A DNA stretch of 32,697 nt from Clostridia bacterium (GCA_017935225.1 JAGBIA010000041.1:1-32697), one strand, 5' to 3'; shown: positions 6,641-14,574, numbered from the stretch's first letter. Numbers and translations are program-made. The notes: generated from the sequence alone by a model not told the origin.

Positions 6641-7678
6641 ATGGAATTTCCTTTGACCCTTTATTATGATACCGAGGTGACGGATGTTGAAATCAAAGAT
6701 TCGTCCCATGGCGACATCGATTTTAGAAAAGCATACATTGTAAATGATGGTTCGTCCAAAATTGTTATTAAGTATTTCTCCAATTCTTTCAGTAGTCAAA
6801 AAAGAATTATGGGTTGGTTTCGTCTAATGGACGAATACCGCAAACTTGGTCTGTATTGTCCAGCTATTATCCCCAATCGCCACGGAGAACTGCTTTACAG
6901 ACATACGGTTGATGGTAGGGATTTTTACATTTACGCTGAGGAGTTCTCTATTTTTCAAACAGCAGAGCAATTAGATGTGGAAAAACAGCAGTATATGCCT
7001 GATGTGTTGCGTGCTTTGGGAACAATTGCATCGAAGCATCTAGATTTTTTGGATTTTCCATCTGCTTACTGCTTGTTAGAGCCTTTTGCGGGCGAGGACA
7101 CCACAGATGAAGAGACCGAATGTGCCTTGCTTTTTGTGGACTACATTAAAAAGAATCTACCGCAGCATTTGCCACGGGCAGAAAAACTATTGGATTTATT
7201 CTATAAAAACCAAGAGGAATGTAGAAAAGTATATGGTTCTTTGCCCACATCCTGCTTCCAGTCAGACCTAAATAGCAGCAACATTCTTCTTGATGATAAC
7301 CTAAAATTTGTTGGTTTGTTCGATTTCAATTTATGTGGTAAGGAAAAGATTCTAAACTATGCGATGCGGGAAGCTCTTTGGGCAACCTATCAAAGCTGTC
7401 TTGTAGATAAGGATAATAACTACATTTTCTATTTCGATAAGGAACTTGACGATATACGTATGAAGTCTTTTCTTGAGAATATGTCATATATTCAAGAGAC
7501 ATATTCATTTGGGGAAGAAGAAAAACAGGCATTTCCTATTATACTTCGTTATATAAACACATTTTGGTGGTATTCATTATCGGAACTGGAAGCCTTTAGT
7601 CAAGATGATAGTAAAGTGGAAAAAATGCTTGATTGGTTTGAGCTGCAAATGACACGCAGTGATATAGTACTAGTTTAA
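6641..7678 (+). CDS. Phosphotransferase-like protein (aminoglycoside phosphotransferase / CotS kinase fold), probably acquired
   Basis: This 345-aa cytoplasmic protein has a protein-kinase-like fold. An N-terminal lobe contains 'SSKIVIKYFS' (a candidate ATP-binding Lys). The catalytic loop is 'CFQSDLNSSNILLDD' (residues about 205-219), and the metal-binding loop is 'GLFDFNLCG' (about 225-233). The family motif is normally H-x-D-x-x-x-x-N; here Gln replaces His, while the Asp and Asn are kept. The ribosome site is a modest GAGGAT upstream of the ATG. Base composition is clearly more A+T-rich than its neighbours (TTT, AAA, ATT codons dominate), and palindromic repeats lie on both sides, which suggests transfer. 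It could be an antibiotic-modifying enzyme, or a homoserine- or choline-kinase-like enzyme; the substrate is unknown. Confidence 0.7.
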   Translation: MEFPLTLYYDTEVTDVEIKDSSHGDIDFRKAYIVNDGSSKIVIKYFSNSFSSQKRIMGWFRLMDEYRKLGLYCPAIIPNRHGELLYRHTVDGRDFYIYAEEFSIFQTAEQLDVEKQQYMPDVLRALGTIASKHLDFLDFPSAYCLLEPFAGEDTTDEETECALLFVDYIKKNLPQHLPRAEKLLDLFYKNQEECRKVYGSLPTSCFQSDLNSSNILLDDNLKFVGLFDFNLCGKEKILNYAMREALWATYQSCLVDKDNNYIFYFDKELDDIRMKSFLENMSYIQETYSFGEEEKQAFPIILRYINTFWWYSLSELEAFSQDDSKVEKMLDWFELQMTRSDIVLV

Positions 7679-7709
7679 CAAATTCCAATTTGTCGAACGG
7701 AACAAGAAG

Positions 7710-7742
7710 AACCCCGGCAGACTTAAAAATCTGTCGGGGTTA
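7710..7742. terminator. Terminator-like hairpin
   Basis: AACCCCGGCAGA (7710-7721) pairs with TCTGTCGGGGTT with one G:T pair around a short A-rich loop. The T-tract is interrupted (TTAATTATTT), so it is a moderate terminator for the phosphotransferase-like gene. Confidence 0.5.
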
Positions 7743-7776
7743 ATTATTTGCTTACTGCAGAGCAATTTTTTTATCC

Positions 7777-7824
7777 GTAGGGGCGTTCTGCGAACGCCCG
7801 CGGGCGAACACAGTTCGCCCCTAC
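7777..7824. repeat. Double-hairpin palindromic repeat
   Basis: GTAGGGGCG at the left end is inverted at the right end (CGCCCCTAC). Two inner hairpins, GGGCGTTC/GAACGCCC and GGGCGAAC/GTTCGCCC, share a junction. It has no coding capacity and looks like an interspersed REP-type element. Confidence 0.55.
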
Positions 7825-7892
7825 CGTGGTGTTAGGTGATTTCTCCGCTAAGAACATCTCCCATTTTGTGTCCTTTTTCGTATTAAGCGCTA

Positions 7893-8450
7893 TCAAATGT
7901 CGCTGATATGCTCGCAGATGAGCTGCTTGAGATGTTTTTTGAGGGGAGGGAGGTTGCAGAAGGGGGTATCGAACTCATCGAACGGGTAGCGTTTATACTG
8001 TGCGGCAAAGGATCTTGCGTCGACAGAGTCGAAGGATGATAGGTCGCGCGTATCTATTCTGTATTTAGCCGTAAATCCGTCGTAGAGCTTTTTATGCTTT
8101 GTTGCGCCGATCGCCTCGAGTGCCTCGCTGACAAAGGGGGCGGTCACGCGGCTCGAATTTGTGAAAAATTGGCACAGACCACCGTTATTTACCTCAAGCT
8201 CGAGCCAATACACCGTATAGATAATCTTCTGCGTTCTGTTGAGCGCAGCAAATCCGGCATCGGCGTAATAATAGTCCTGCATCCTATATTCCGCACGGGA
8301 TACGGCGGCTTCAAGGAGCTTTTTCGGCGAGAGAGCGCGTAGCTCGTCAATCGACATACCTACGTATTTGTCTTCCTTTGCGAGCTCGTTTTCGACCATA
8401 GAGCCAAGCGTCTTTCTCAAAAACCTTTCAAGGAGATCGTAAAAACTCAT
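7893..8450 (-). CDS. DUF4375 (DMP19-like) domain protein
   Basis: The product is 185 aa, cytoplasmic and without a signal. The core block reads 'LNRTQKIIYTVYWLELEVNNGGLCQFFTNSS', then 'VSEALEAIGATKHKKLYD', which is the hallmark of DUF4375: an N-N-G-G-x-x-Q-[FY]-[FL]-x-N-S motif followed by an A-L-x-x-I-G-A helix. The biochemical role of the family is not established; one member (Neisseria DMP19) is described as a DNA mimic. The start at 8450 lies 4 bp after the stop of the upstream beta-propeller gene, with GAGGG inside that gene's end. The two should be co-transcribed and translationally coupled. Confidence 0.8.
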   Translation of the reverse strand: MSFYDLLERFLRKTLGSMVENELAKEDKYVGMSIDELRALSPKKLLEAAVSRAEYRMQDYYYADAGFAALNRTQKIIYTVYWLELEVNNGGLCQFFTNSSRVTAPFVSEALEAIGATKHKKLYDGFTAKYRIDTRDLSSFDSVDARSFAAQYKRYPFDEFDTPFCNLPPLKKHLKQLICEHISDI

Positions 8451-8454
8451 ATCA

Positions 8455-9876
8455 TTATCCCTCGAAGCAATAAATATTGCCGTAGCTCCATGTGTAATTA
8501 CTGCCGTTATGGCGGTCGAATGTCATCCAGAAGTAGCGCGTGCGGCTACCCATCTTTACGGGCATCAGCGTGCCCCAACCGCGAAATCCGCCGTCGTCGT
8601 AGTCGAATTTTGCCTCGGTCATACCGCCGCGGTGATATATTCTGTAGTTTGCGCGCTTGTTAAAGTCGTTCCCGCAGACGAAGTAAAGCTCGCCGTCGAC
8701 CTTGACGAAGGATCCGCCCGTCTCCGCGCCGTCATAGCCCGCGCCGATGAATTTATAGCCCTCGAACGCCGAGTCCGACTCGAAGAATACGTATCTGTAT
8801 TTTCTCGTTGTGGGGTCAAGTCGGCAGATCGACATAAGCCATTTATTCGTTTTCTCGTCGTAGAAGAAATCGGGATCCTCGTCGCCGCTAAAGCCCAAGA
8901 ATTCCGAAATTTGTGCGCCCTCGGGAGCTTTTTGCATCAGCGTAAGGTCGACCACGTTGACTCCGAAGCGCATATCTCCCTCAAAGCAGGAGTGACCGAG
9001 GATGTGATCGTGCGCGAACGAGCAGACCCAGAGATACCATCTCTTATCGGCTCTGTGATAGAGCACCGATGCCGCCACGTCGCCGTACCACTTTCCGTCG
9101 CCGCTGTCATAGAAGAGCGCGCCGCAAAGCTCTATCTCCATAGTACCGGGCACCCACGCGAGAACGCCATGGAAGCAGCCGGCCTGCATTCTTATCGAGA
9201 CGGTGAGGTAGACTTTGCCGCCCTCCACCATTATCTCGCCGTTCTCGTATCTGATCGGTCGCATATCCGCGATCGAAATTCCGTTGTCGATATAGGAGAG
9301 CAGACTCTCGACCTCGCTCTCACCGCGAGCCGCGAGCGCGACCTTTCCGCAGGAGAAGGAAGAATAGAGGTTCGAGTTATTGAATTTCTCCTCGTCAAAG
9401 CTGCAAAGGTACTCGGGCTTACCGTTCTGCACAAAATAAATATCGAACGCGCCCGGTCGGCAGCTCACGATAAGCGTAAAGTGCGAGCCGACGAAAGAGG
9501 GAAGAGTGATCTCCTTCTCACTACCCTCGCAACAAAAGCTCACTTTTCCATCTCCGACGAGGACGGTAGCCTCGACCTCAGGGAGAATAAAGGACATTCC
9601 GACCGCGCCCTGCTTGACGCTCGCCGTCAGCTCGTAGGTAGCGTAGGGGAAGAAGCTGCAGACAAGTCTTTTTATCTCGCCGCCGCGCAAGAGATAGCGG
9701 TTTTGCCAGACCACCTCTGCGCAGTCCTCACTCTTGTGCAGTATCGGGTAAAGATCTCCGCGAGAGTCGCTGACAAAATCCTTGCAGAAATTCATCTGCG
9801 CGAGCTTTAACTTCATACTCTTGTAGGGAGAAAATGAAAATATTCTTTTGAATTCGGTGTTAAGCAGATCTTTCAT
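8455..9876 (-). CDS. Beta-propeller protein related to GH43/GH32-type glycosidases, uncertain
   Basis: The product is 473 aa with no signal peptide. The N-terminal half ('VVWQNRYLLRGGEI...GSHFTLIVSCRPGAFDIYFVQNGKPEYLC') looks like a lectin-type beta-sandwich. The C-terminal half has repeated W/Y-rich blades: 'DGKWYGDVAASVLYHRADKR', 'GDEDPDFFYDEKTNKWLMSI' and 'GSRTRYFWMTFDRHN'. The D-P-D-F-F-Y motif and the order propeller plus sandwich recall clan GH-J/GH43 enzymes, which cut plant or mucin glycans. I cannot assign the catalytic acids with certainty, and it may be non-catalytic. ATG at 9876 is chosen over the one at 9894 because GGAGGT (9883-9888) serves it. It is first in a two-gene unit with the DUF4375 gene. 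Confidence 0.55.
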   Translation of the reverse strand: MKDLLNTEFKRIFSFSPYKSMKLKLAQMNFCKDFVSDSRGDLYPILHKSEDCAEVVWQNRYLLRGGEIKRLVCSFFPYATYELTASVKQGAVGMSFILPEVEATVLVGDGKVSFCCEGSEKEITLPSFVGSHFTLIVSCRPGAFDIYFVQNGKPEYLCSFDEEKFNNSNLYSSFSCGKVALAARGESEVESLLSYIDNGISIADMRPIRYENGEIMVEGGKVYLTVSIRMQAGCFHGVLAWVPGTMEIELCGALFYDSGDGKWYGDVAASVLYHRADKRWYLWVCSFAHDHILGHSCFEGDMRFGVNVVDLTLMQKAPEGAQISEFLGFSGDEDPDFFYDEKTNKWLMSICRLDPTTRKYRYVFFESDSAFEGYKFIGAGYDGAETGGSFVKVDGELYFVCGNDFNKRANYRIYHRGGMTEAKFDYDDGGFRGWGTLMPVKMGSRTRYFWMTFDRHNGSNYTWSYGNIYCFEG

Positions 9877-9900
9877 ATCGTGACCTCCAATCATAAGTTT

Positions 9901-9929
9901 ATTATATCACACCCTCGTAGGACTGTCAA
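9901..9929 (-). promoter_or_regulatory. Consensus promoter of the propeller/DUF4375 unit
   Basis: Minus-strand TTGACA (9924-9929) and TATAAT (9901-9906) are perfect hexamers with a 17-bp spacer, 24 bp before the start at 9876. Confidence 0.8.
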
Positions 9930-9950
9930 GCCGCGAGCTTCAAGTTTAGT

Positions 9951-9976
9951 AACAAAAACGGTGGATCTCTCCACCG
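9951..9976 (-). terminator. Terminator of the MFS transporter gene
   Basis: On the minus strand CGGTGGA-GAGA-TCCACCG (9959-9976) is followed by TTTTTG. It comes right after the transporter stop at 9985. Confidence 0.8.
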
Positions 9977-9984
9977 CATTTGTT

Positions 9985-11223
9985 CTAAGTTGTTTCGGAC
10001 TTCTCCTCGTGGTTCTCTAACACGAATTTCTTTATTCTCGGATGGAAGCACATATATATCATAGGAATGAGCGAGATCGCACTTCCTACCGAAAAGACGA
10101 TATAGAGCGGGAGAAGCTCGCCGAGAAGACCGTAGATCACGGTAGAGAGCGCAGAGCCGCCGATAGATGCCGAGCGGATAAAGCCGAGGATCGCGCTTCG
10201 GTTCTCTTCGGGGAGCGCGAGCATCATAGAGGCATTGAATACGGTGTTGCCCGCGCAATTGAGAAATCCCGCGATGAAGGCAAATATACACATCGGGATA
10301 AAATGATCTGAAAAATATGCCGCTACGAAAAAGGGGATAGCGAGCGAAAATCCGAGGCTCATTACCCAAAACCGCACACGATGGCCGAGCTTTATCGCTC
10401 CGAGCAGAAGGACCGCCGAGAGAGACGCCACCGAGAATACCGAGATAAGATATCCGTACTGATCGACCGAAAATCCCTTTTCCATACAGAAGGGAAGGAT
10501 CAGAGCGAGCGGACCTGCCGCAAGCAGATTGATTATGAGCGCGCAGGGTACGAAGATCTTCATACATCCATCCGAAAGAATGGACTTTGCCGCGCTTACC
10601 GAGTCACAAATAACACCCTTCAGCGTCACGGAGTTGCCCTGCTGAACGGTCCTCGGAACGCGCACGAAAAGCTCGGTCGCGGCGGAGTAGAGATTGCTCA
10701 GACCGTTGAACACGACTATCAGCGGAACGCCGAAGAATGCGACCATAGCACCGCTGAACGCAGTTCCGACAAGGTCGATCAGCGAGGATATTCCCGAATG
10801 TATCGACTGTCCGCGCACCATATCGTCGCGCGGGATTATGTCAAGCATCAGAGTGCTGATCGCGGGCGAGTAGAACACGCTGCCGAACGCGGCTAAGAAC
10901 GCCGCGATAAGAACGATCGGAACGCTCAGCGCATCTATATATGCCAGTACGCCGACCGTGAGCATCAGCACACCCTGAAGCGTGTCGATCCCGACCATCA
11001 CCCACTTGCGATTGCACTTGTCCACGATGCTTCCGCAGAAGGGCGAGAGGAACATAGTGACGAACATAGATATCGAGGTCATCACACCCATAAGCGCGCT
11101 CGAGCCTGTTTTTTGATATACCCAGAAGCCTATAGCAACGCTGTACATCAGGTCGCCGATCGTGCTTATCGCGTTTCCCTGCAATAGCAGGATATAATCC
11201 TTGTTCCATAACTTCTTAGCCAT
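9985..11223 (-). CDS. Major facilitator superfamily transporter (MFS_3/EntS-like exporter)
   Basis: This 412-aa protein has 12 hydrophobic segments in two bundles of six. The loop between segments 2 and 3 carries 'GSIVDKCNRKWVMVGID', the MFS A-motif variant G-x-x-x-D-[KR]-x-[GN]-R-[KR]. The N-terminus 'LWNKDYILLLQGNAISTIGDL' is typical of the MFS_3 drug/siderophore exporter group. The likely role is efflux of a small molecule; the substrate is unknown. The start at 11223 has GAGGTTGATAT upstream, and the protein length is normal. It is monocistronic with its own promoter and terminator. Confidence 0.8.
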   Translation of the reverse strand: MAKKLWNKDYILLLQGNAISTIGDLMYSVAIGFWVYQKTGSSALMGVMTSISMFVTMFLSPFCGSIVDKCNRKWVMVGIDTLQGVLMLTVGVLAYIDALSVPIVLIAAFLAAFGSVFYSPAISTLMLDIIPRDDMVRGQSIHSGISSLIDLVGTAFSGAMVAFFGVPLIVVFNGLSNLYSAATELFVRVPRTVQQGNSVTLKGVICDSVSAAKSILSDGCMKIFVPCALIINLLAAGPLALILPFCMEKGFSVDQYGYLISVFSVASLSAVLLLGAIKLGHRVRFWVMSLGFSLAIPFFVAAYFSDHFIPMCIFAFIAGFLNCAGNTVFNASMMLALPEENRSAILGFIRSASIGGSALSTVIYGLLGELLPLYIVFSVGSAISLIPMIYMCFHPRIKKFVLENHEEKSETT

Positions 11224-11252
11224 ATATCAACCTCGCTTTTTACATTGGATAC

Positions 11253-11281
11253 AGTATACCACGGGAGCGCGGAGAAGTCAA
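11253..11281 (-). promoter_or_regulatory. Promoter of the MFS transporter
   Basis: Minus-strand TTGACT (11276-11281) and TATACT (11253-11258) have a 17-bp spacer, about 30 bp before the start. Confidence 0.7.
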
Positions 11282-11333
11282 TACGCTCAAGCTAAGAGGT
11301 GGTTTTGTGGGGATAAGAGGTAGAAATGGAATA

Positions 11334-11362
11334 ACAAAAGGCTGAGTTAACGCTCAGCCCTT
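11334..11362 (-). terminator. Terminator of the small lipoprotein gene
   Basis: GGCTGAG (11340-11346) and CTCAGCC (11353-11359) form a stem. On the minus strand TTTTGTT follows. Confidence 0.7.
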
Positions 11363-11393
11363 TGTCGAGGTGTAGTGGCAGAAAGAATGCCGA

Positions 11394-11870
11394 TTATTTT
11401 TCTATATAGTCCTCAATAAATTCTGCCCACGGTGTTTCACCGCAATAATTTGAATAATCATATTTGTGACGACCTTCTCCGTCACTGCTGACGGCATAAG
11501 AATACAAGCCGCGCGCGGCAATAATATCATATCCACCGTCAGAATAGTTTACAGCTATAATATATCCCCCATAATCACATCCGCCATCCATAGGGATAGG
11601 GAAAAAGACTACTTCTTTCTCAAATGTGAGAGAGCCAAGAGAGTCCCAAAAGCTCGAGTGCTGCTCGGGTTCTAAAATCACAATCGGCTCATTCTCTTCA
11701 AGGAAAGTGTGAATATCTCCCTCGTGATACGTTTTCTCGGGATTATAAATCTCTATGGAACTGACATTAGCCCTATCTTGTGAAAACTTCACATCCTTTT
11801 TTACATTAGCACAAGAGGAAAAACAGAAAATCAGAAGCGAACTGACAAATAATGCAATTATTCTTTTCAT
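11394..11870 (-). CDS. Small putative lipoprotein
   Basis: This 158-aa protein starts MKR, has a hydrophobic stretch and then 'CFSSC', with the lipobox Cys at residue 20, so it is predicted to be membrane-anchored on the outside. The mature part is acidic, with 'GGCDYGGYIIAVNYSDGGYDI' as its most regular segment and aromatic residues throughout. No known domain is recognised. The ribosome site is weak (AGGCGGTAGAGAT). It has its own promoter and terminator. It lies downstream of and co-oriented with the leucine-rich-repeat protein, but the promoter between them suggests separate expression. Confidence 0.6.
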   Translation of the reverse strand: MKRIIALFVSSLLIFCFSSCANVKKDVKFSQDRANVSSIEIYNPEKTYHEGDIHTFLEENEPIVILEPEQHSSFWDSLGSLTFEKEVVFFPIPMDGGCDYGGYIIAVNYSDGGYDIIAARGLYSYAVSSDGEGRHKYDYSNYCGETPWAEFIEDYIEK

Positions 11871-11893
11871 ATCTCTACCGCCTTTCTGGTTTT

Positions 11894-11922
11894 ATTATAG
11901 CACAGTTCTCGGTCTTTTTCAA
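11894..11922 (-). promoter_or_regulatory. Promoter of the small lipoprotein
   Basis: Minus-strand TTGAAA (11917-11922) and TATAAT (11894-11899) are 17 bp apart. Confidence 0.65.
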
Positions 11923-11940
11923 TTAAAAAGAGGGGAGGAA

Positions 11941-13896
11941 TCAATTATTGTGTTTTTCTTTTACGTAAAAAACGCCTGCCATCAGCATAGTAACTACTAT
12001 AGCAAATTGGTTTGCAAGTGCAGTGTTGCAGCCGCTGTTGTTGCTCTTTGTATCGCCCGGAGCTTGCGTCTTTTCGGTGTAAGTATTTTCTCTTAACGCG
12101 TTGCAATTATTACATATGCGGTCTTTGTCGTCGGAATAAACGTGCTCTAAAACATTGACGTATGTATCTTTGTAACTGTGGTCGCAATTTTTGCAGGTGT
12201 GTAACGTATATCCACGTTCTGAACATGTGGGGCTAATAACGGTATCAATATATTCGTGGGTCAGTTTGGGTGTCCACTTGCTTACTACTTTTCCGCAATC
12301 ACAAGTTTTTTGGAGTTTTCCCTCGCTTAGTTCGGTTGCCGGTGTCACTACTTTCCAGGAGCCATAGCTGTGGCTTTCATATAAAATATCGCCGCAGGTA
12401 CAGATTTTTTTATGTTGTGTTTCATCGTGTTCGATGCAAGTATCGTAATCGTGAGTCGCTATTTTATCCATAACTGCCTCTTTGGACTTTTGACAAACGG
12501 TGCAACTGTATTTTTTAAGTCCGGTTGATGTGTGCGTGGGCTTTATGGTAATATTGCCGGTGTCCCATATATGCTCGCCGCTTATCTTGGCGTTACATTC
12601 GTAGCAGGAACCCGCGTGGCTATCGTCTGCTATTTCCCATTGGCAGTTATGATACGTAAAGCTTACGTTTTTGAGACGTTCGAGCCAGCTTTTGTCTTGC
12701 TGAAGAGCATTCCACTCTTCTTGATTGCCGCAAAATATGACCGTCTCCAATGTCTTACAGTCGTTAAAGGCGTCGGCGGCAATACTTTTCCCGCTATTAA
12801 AAATAACGGTTTTGAGGTTGTTCTTCGGAATATAAGAAATAATGGTAGTCGGAATAGTTATCGTTTCAATATTAAACGTAGAGTCAAGTGCATAGCCCGA
12901 TATACCTTTTACTCCATTGGAAAGAACGAGCTTCTTTAGCCCTCTGCAATTTCCTAATGAATAGTTTCCGATCTTAACCGTGTTTGGAATAATGATTTCC
13001 GTCAAGCTATGACAACTATAAAAAGCCTTATTGCCTATACGCTCTACGTTTTCGGAAAAGGTGAAGGATTCAAGGCTTTCACAGCCGTGAAACATATTCT
13101 CTCCTATTTCGGTTATGTGTTGAGGAAAAACAACCGATTTGAGACTCTTGCACCCCATAAACATGCTACGTCCGAGTACTGTAACGTTTTCAGGAATAGC
13201 AATGTGCTCAAGGCTTTTGCAACCTTGAAAGGCTTGTTCTCCAATCTCGGTTACGCCTTGAGGAATACTAATGCTTTTAAGGCTCGAGCAGTTAAAGAAT
13301 GCCCAAGTTTCTATTTTTGTAATAGTGTCGGGAATGACGATGCTTGACATTCTCGATTGGTCGGTAAAAGCGTTGCTTGGTATGGTAGTACCGTTAGTGA
13401 TTGTTACGTTTTCCAGCTTGCAAAAACGAAACGCGTAAATGGCATTGGCGGGAATGGTGATCGTATTGATATATTCACAACCTTGAAACGCATACTCGGA
13501 TACCGAGGTACACGTATTCGGTATCGTGATTTTCCTCAAACCGATACAGTTCCAAAACGAAAGATACCCTATGCTCGTGAGACTACTGGGAATAGTAACA
13601 TTTGATAAATTTGAGCAATTCTTAAATGCATAATTTCCTATGCTTTTAACGCCTTCTTCAATAACGACAGACTTGATGCTGTTCGCATAAGTGCACCATG
13701 CAAGCGAGTCAACAAGCGAATTCATCTCTCCCTCACCTGATATAACAAGCTCTCCCGTGGTTTCGTTTAGCGCCCACGAAAGATCTCCCCAAACGCCGCT
13801 TTGAACCGTATCCTCTGCTAAAACGGGGATAGTCATACATACAGCTAACAAAAGAACCGTTAGTACTACACTTAAAATAATTTGTATTTTATTCAT
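11941..13896 (-). CDS. BspA-type leucine-rich-repeat surface protein with Cys-rich C-terminal repeats
   Basis: The protein is 651 aa. A signal peptide (residues 1-28, ending 'PVLAED') is followed by a small W/L domain. About 13 LRR_5-type repeats come next (about residues 75-410), each with the pattern 'F-x-x-C-x-x-L-x-x-[IV]-x-[IV]-P' (for example 'AFQGCKSLEHIAIPENVTVL'). After them is a region of His/Cys modules with CxxC pairs ('CYEC', 'CTVC', 'CKNC', 'CNNC', plus CTCG and CDCG variants). A C-terminal hydrophobic segment with a charged tail ('ANQFAIVVTMLMAGVFYVKEKHNN') may anchor it. BspA-like proteins bind host or matrix proteins in other species. The ATG at 13896 is preferred, with GGAAAGG upstream; an in-frame TTG at 13911 has no site. 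The gene is A+T-rich relative to its neighbours. Confidence 0.85.
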   Translation of the reverse strand: MNKIQIILSVVLTVLLLAVCMTIPVLAEDTVQSGVWGDLSWALNETTGELVISGEGEMNSLVDSLAWCTYANSIKSVVIEEGVKSIGNYAFKNCSNLSNVTIPSSLTSIGYLSFWNCIGLRKITIPNTCTSVSEYAFQGCEYINTITIPANAIYAFRFCKLENVTITNGTTIPSNAFTDQSRMSSIVIPDTITKIETWAFFNCSSLKSISIPQGVTEIGEQAFQGCKSLEHIAIPENVTVLGRSMFMGCKSLKSVVFPQHITEIGENMFHGCESLESFTFSENVERIGNKAFYSCHSLTEIIIPNTVKIGNYSLGNCRGLKKLVLSNGVKGISGYALDSTFNIETITIPTTIISYIPKNNLKTVIFNSGKSIAADAFNDCKTLETVIFCGNQEEWNALQQDKSWLERLKNVSFTYHNCQWEIADDSHAGSCYECNAKISGEHIWDTGNITIKPTHTSTGLKKYSCTVCQKSKEAVMDKIATHDYDTCIEHDETQHKKICTCGDILYESHSYGSWKVVTPATELSEGKLQKTCDCGKVVSKWTPKLTHEYIDTVISPTCSERGYTLHTCKNCDHSYKDTYVNVLEHVYSDDKDRICNNCNALRENTYTEKTQAPGDTKSNNSGCNTALANQFAIVVTMLMAGVFYVKEKHNN

Positions 13897-13976
13897 TTTA
13901 ACCCTTTCCAATTCAAAAACGACCGCTTTTTTGCTTTTTCGGATAATATGATAGAAGGTATTACCCTTTTTACTAC

Positions 13977-14005
13977 ATTATATCACACTTTTAGGTGCTT
14001 TTCAA
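13977..14005 (-). promoter_or_regulatory. Promoter of the LRR protein
   Basis: Minus-strand TTGAAA (14000-14005) and TATAAT (13977-13982) have a 17-bp spacer. The predicted 5' untranslated region is about 75 nt. Confidence 0.65.
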
Positions 14006-14040
14006 TATTCTCGCGCCACATTTCCGAAATTTCGGCTTTG

Positions 14041-14222
14041 GCGAATGCGAACCGGATTCGGTGCGCTCCCAAAAAGAGAAATATAAAAATTCTCTCAGAT
14101 ATTTCTCCCGACCATCGAGGTCGGGAGAAATATACCCGGAATTTCGCGCCGCTCGCGGTGCGAATGTTGCGAACCGGATCCCGTGCGCTTTGCGCACGGG
14201 GCACGGTTCACTTCGTGCGTAG
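14041..14222. repeat. Palindrome-rich intergenic block with direct repeats
   Basis: A perfect 15-bp inverted repeat (14099-14113 with 14119-14133) stands at the centre. Around it a GCGAACCGGAT-x-GTGCGCT block occurs twice in direct orientation (about 14046 and about 14169). Further small hairpins are GTGCGC/GCGCAC and CGCACGAAGTG-type. I see no gene on either strand in 13897-14265. Confidence 0.5.
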
Positions 14223-14228
14223 CACATC

Positions 14229-14266
14229 AAAAAAAGCAGGACACCTATTGGTGTCCTGCTTTTTTT
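14229..14266. terminator. Terminator after tRNA-Cys
   Basis: A 17-bp perfect stem including the A/T runs (14229-14245 with 14250-14266) with a 4-nt loop starts directly at the tRNA 3' end. It could act in both directions. Confidence 0.85.
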
Positions 14267-14339
14267 GGAGGCGCCACCCGGAATCGAACCGGGGATAGAG
14301 GTGTTGCAGACCTTTGCCTTACCGCTTGGCCATAGCGCC
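14266..14339 (-). tRNA. tRNA-Cys (anticodon GCA)
   Basis: On the minus strand the cloverleaf reads as follows. The acceptor GGCGCTA pairs with TGGCGCC. The D-arm is GCCAAGCGGTAAGGC. The anticodon loop CTGCAAC has GCA at its centre. The T-arm is CCCCGGTTCGATTCCGGG. The discriminator U73 is a cysteine identity element, and CCA (14266-14268) is encoded. The length is 74 nt with CCA. A terminator follows immediately and a consensus promoter lies about 105 bp upstream. Confidence 0.95.
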
Positions 14340-14441
14340 TTATAGCTGTCGGCATTGCCGACTATATTATCATATTCATCTCGCGAGGGAAATATACCGC
14401 GAGAGAATATTGGTTGCGTCGATCTCTCACTCGACTTAAAG

Positions 14442-14470
14442 ATTATATCACAACTTTTCTTGTTTGTCAA
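14442..14470 (-). promoter_or_regulatory. Consensus promoter of tRNA-Cys
   Basis: Minus-strand TTGACA (14465-14470) and TATAAT (14442-14447) are perfect, with a 17-bp spacer. The roughly 95-nt leader before the tRNA contains small inverted repeats but no second tRNA. Confidence 0.75.
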
Positions 14471-14539
14471 GCCTTTTTTTACTTTTTTTAAAAAAGAATT
14501 TTAAAAAGTTGAAAAATTGAAAAAACTTGATTTTTTTAT

Positions 14540-14568
14540 TGAAAAAGTTGTGATAATATGCTATAATA
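14540..14568 (+). promoter_or_regulatory. Promoter of the mgtE leader transcript
   Basis: TTGAAA (14540-14545) and TATAAT (14563-14568) are 17 bp apart, inside an A/T-rich tract. It is divergent from the tRNA-Cys promoter. The predicted transcript starts near 14575, leaving a leader of about 255 nt. Confidence 0.7.
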
Positions 14569-14574
14569 TGCCTA

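Noticed and set aside
8509-9810. 433-codon open frame antisense to the propeller gene
   Set aside because: No supporting start or motif; the opposite strand has promoter, ribosome site and coupled downstream gene.
12981-13600. Possible CRISPR-like or tandem DNA repeat
   Set aside because: The periodicity is that of LRR codons in the surface protein. Repeats are degenerate, without identical spacers.
14340-14441. Second tRNA between the tRNA-Cys promoter and tRNA-Cys
   Set aside because: No T-arm GTTC/GATTC sequence or acceptor pairing is present; only short inverted repeats.
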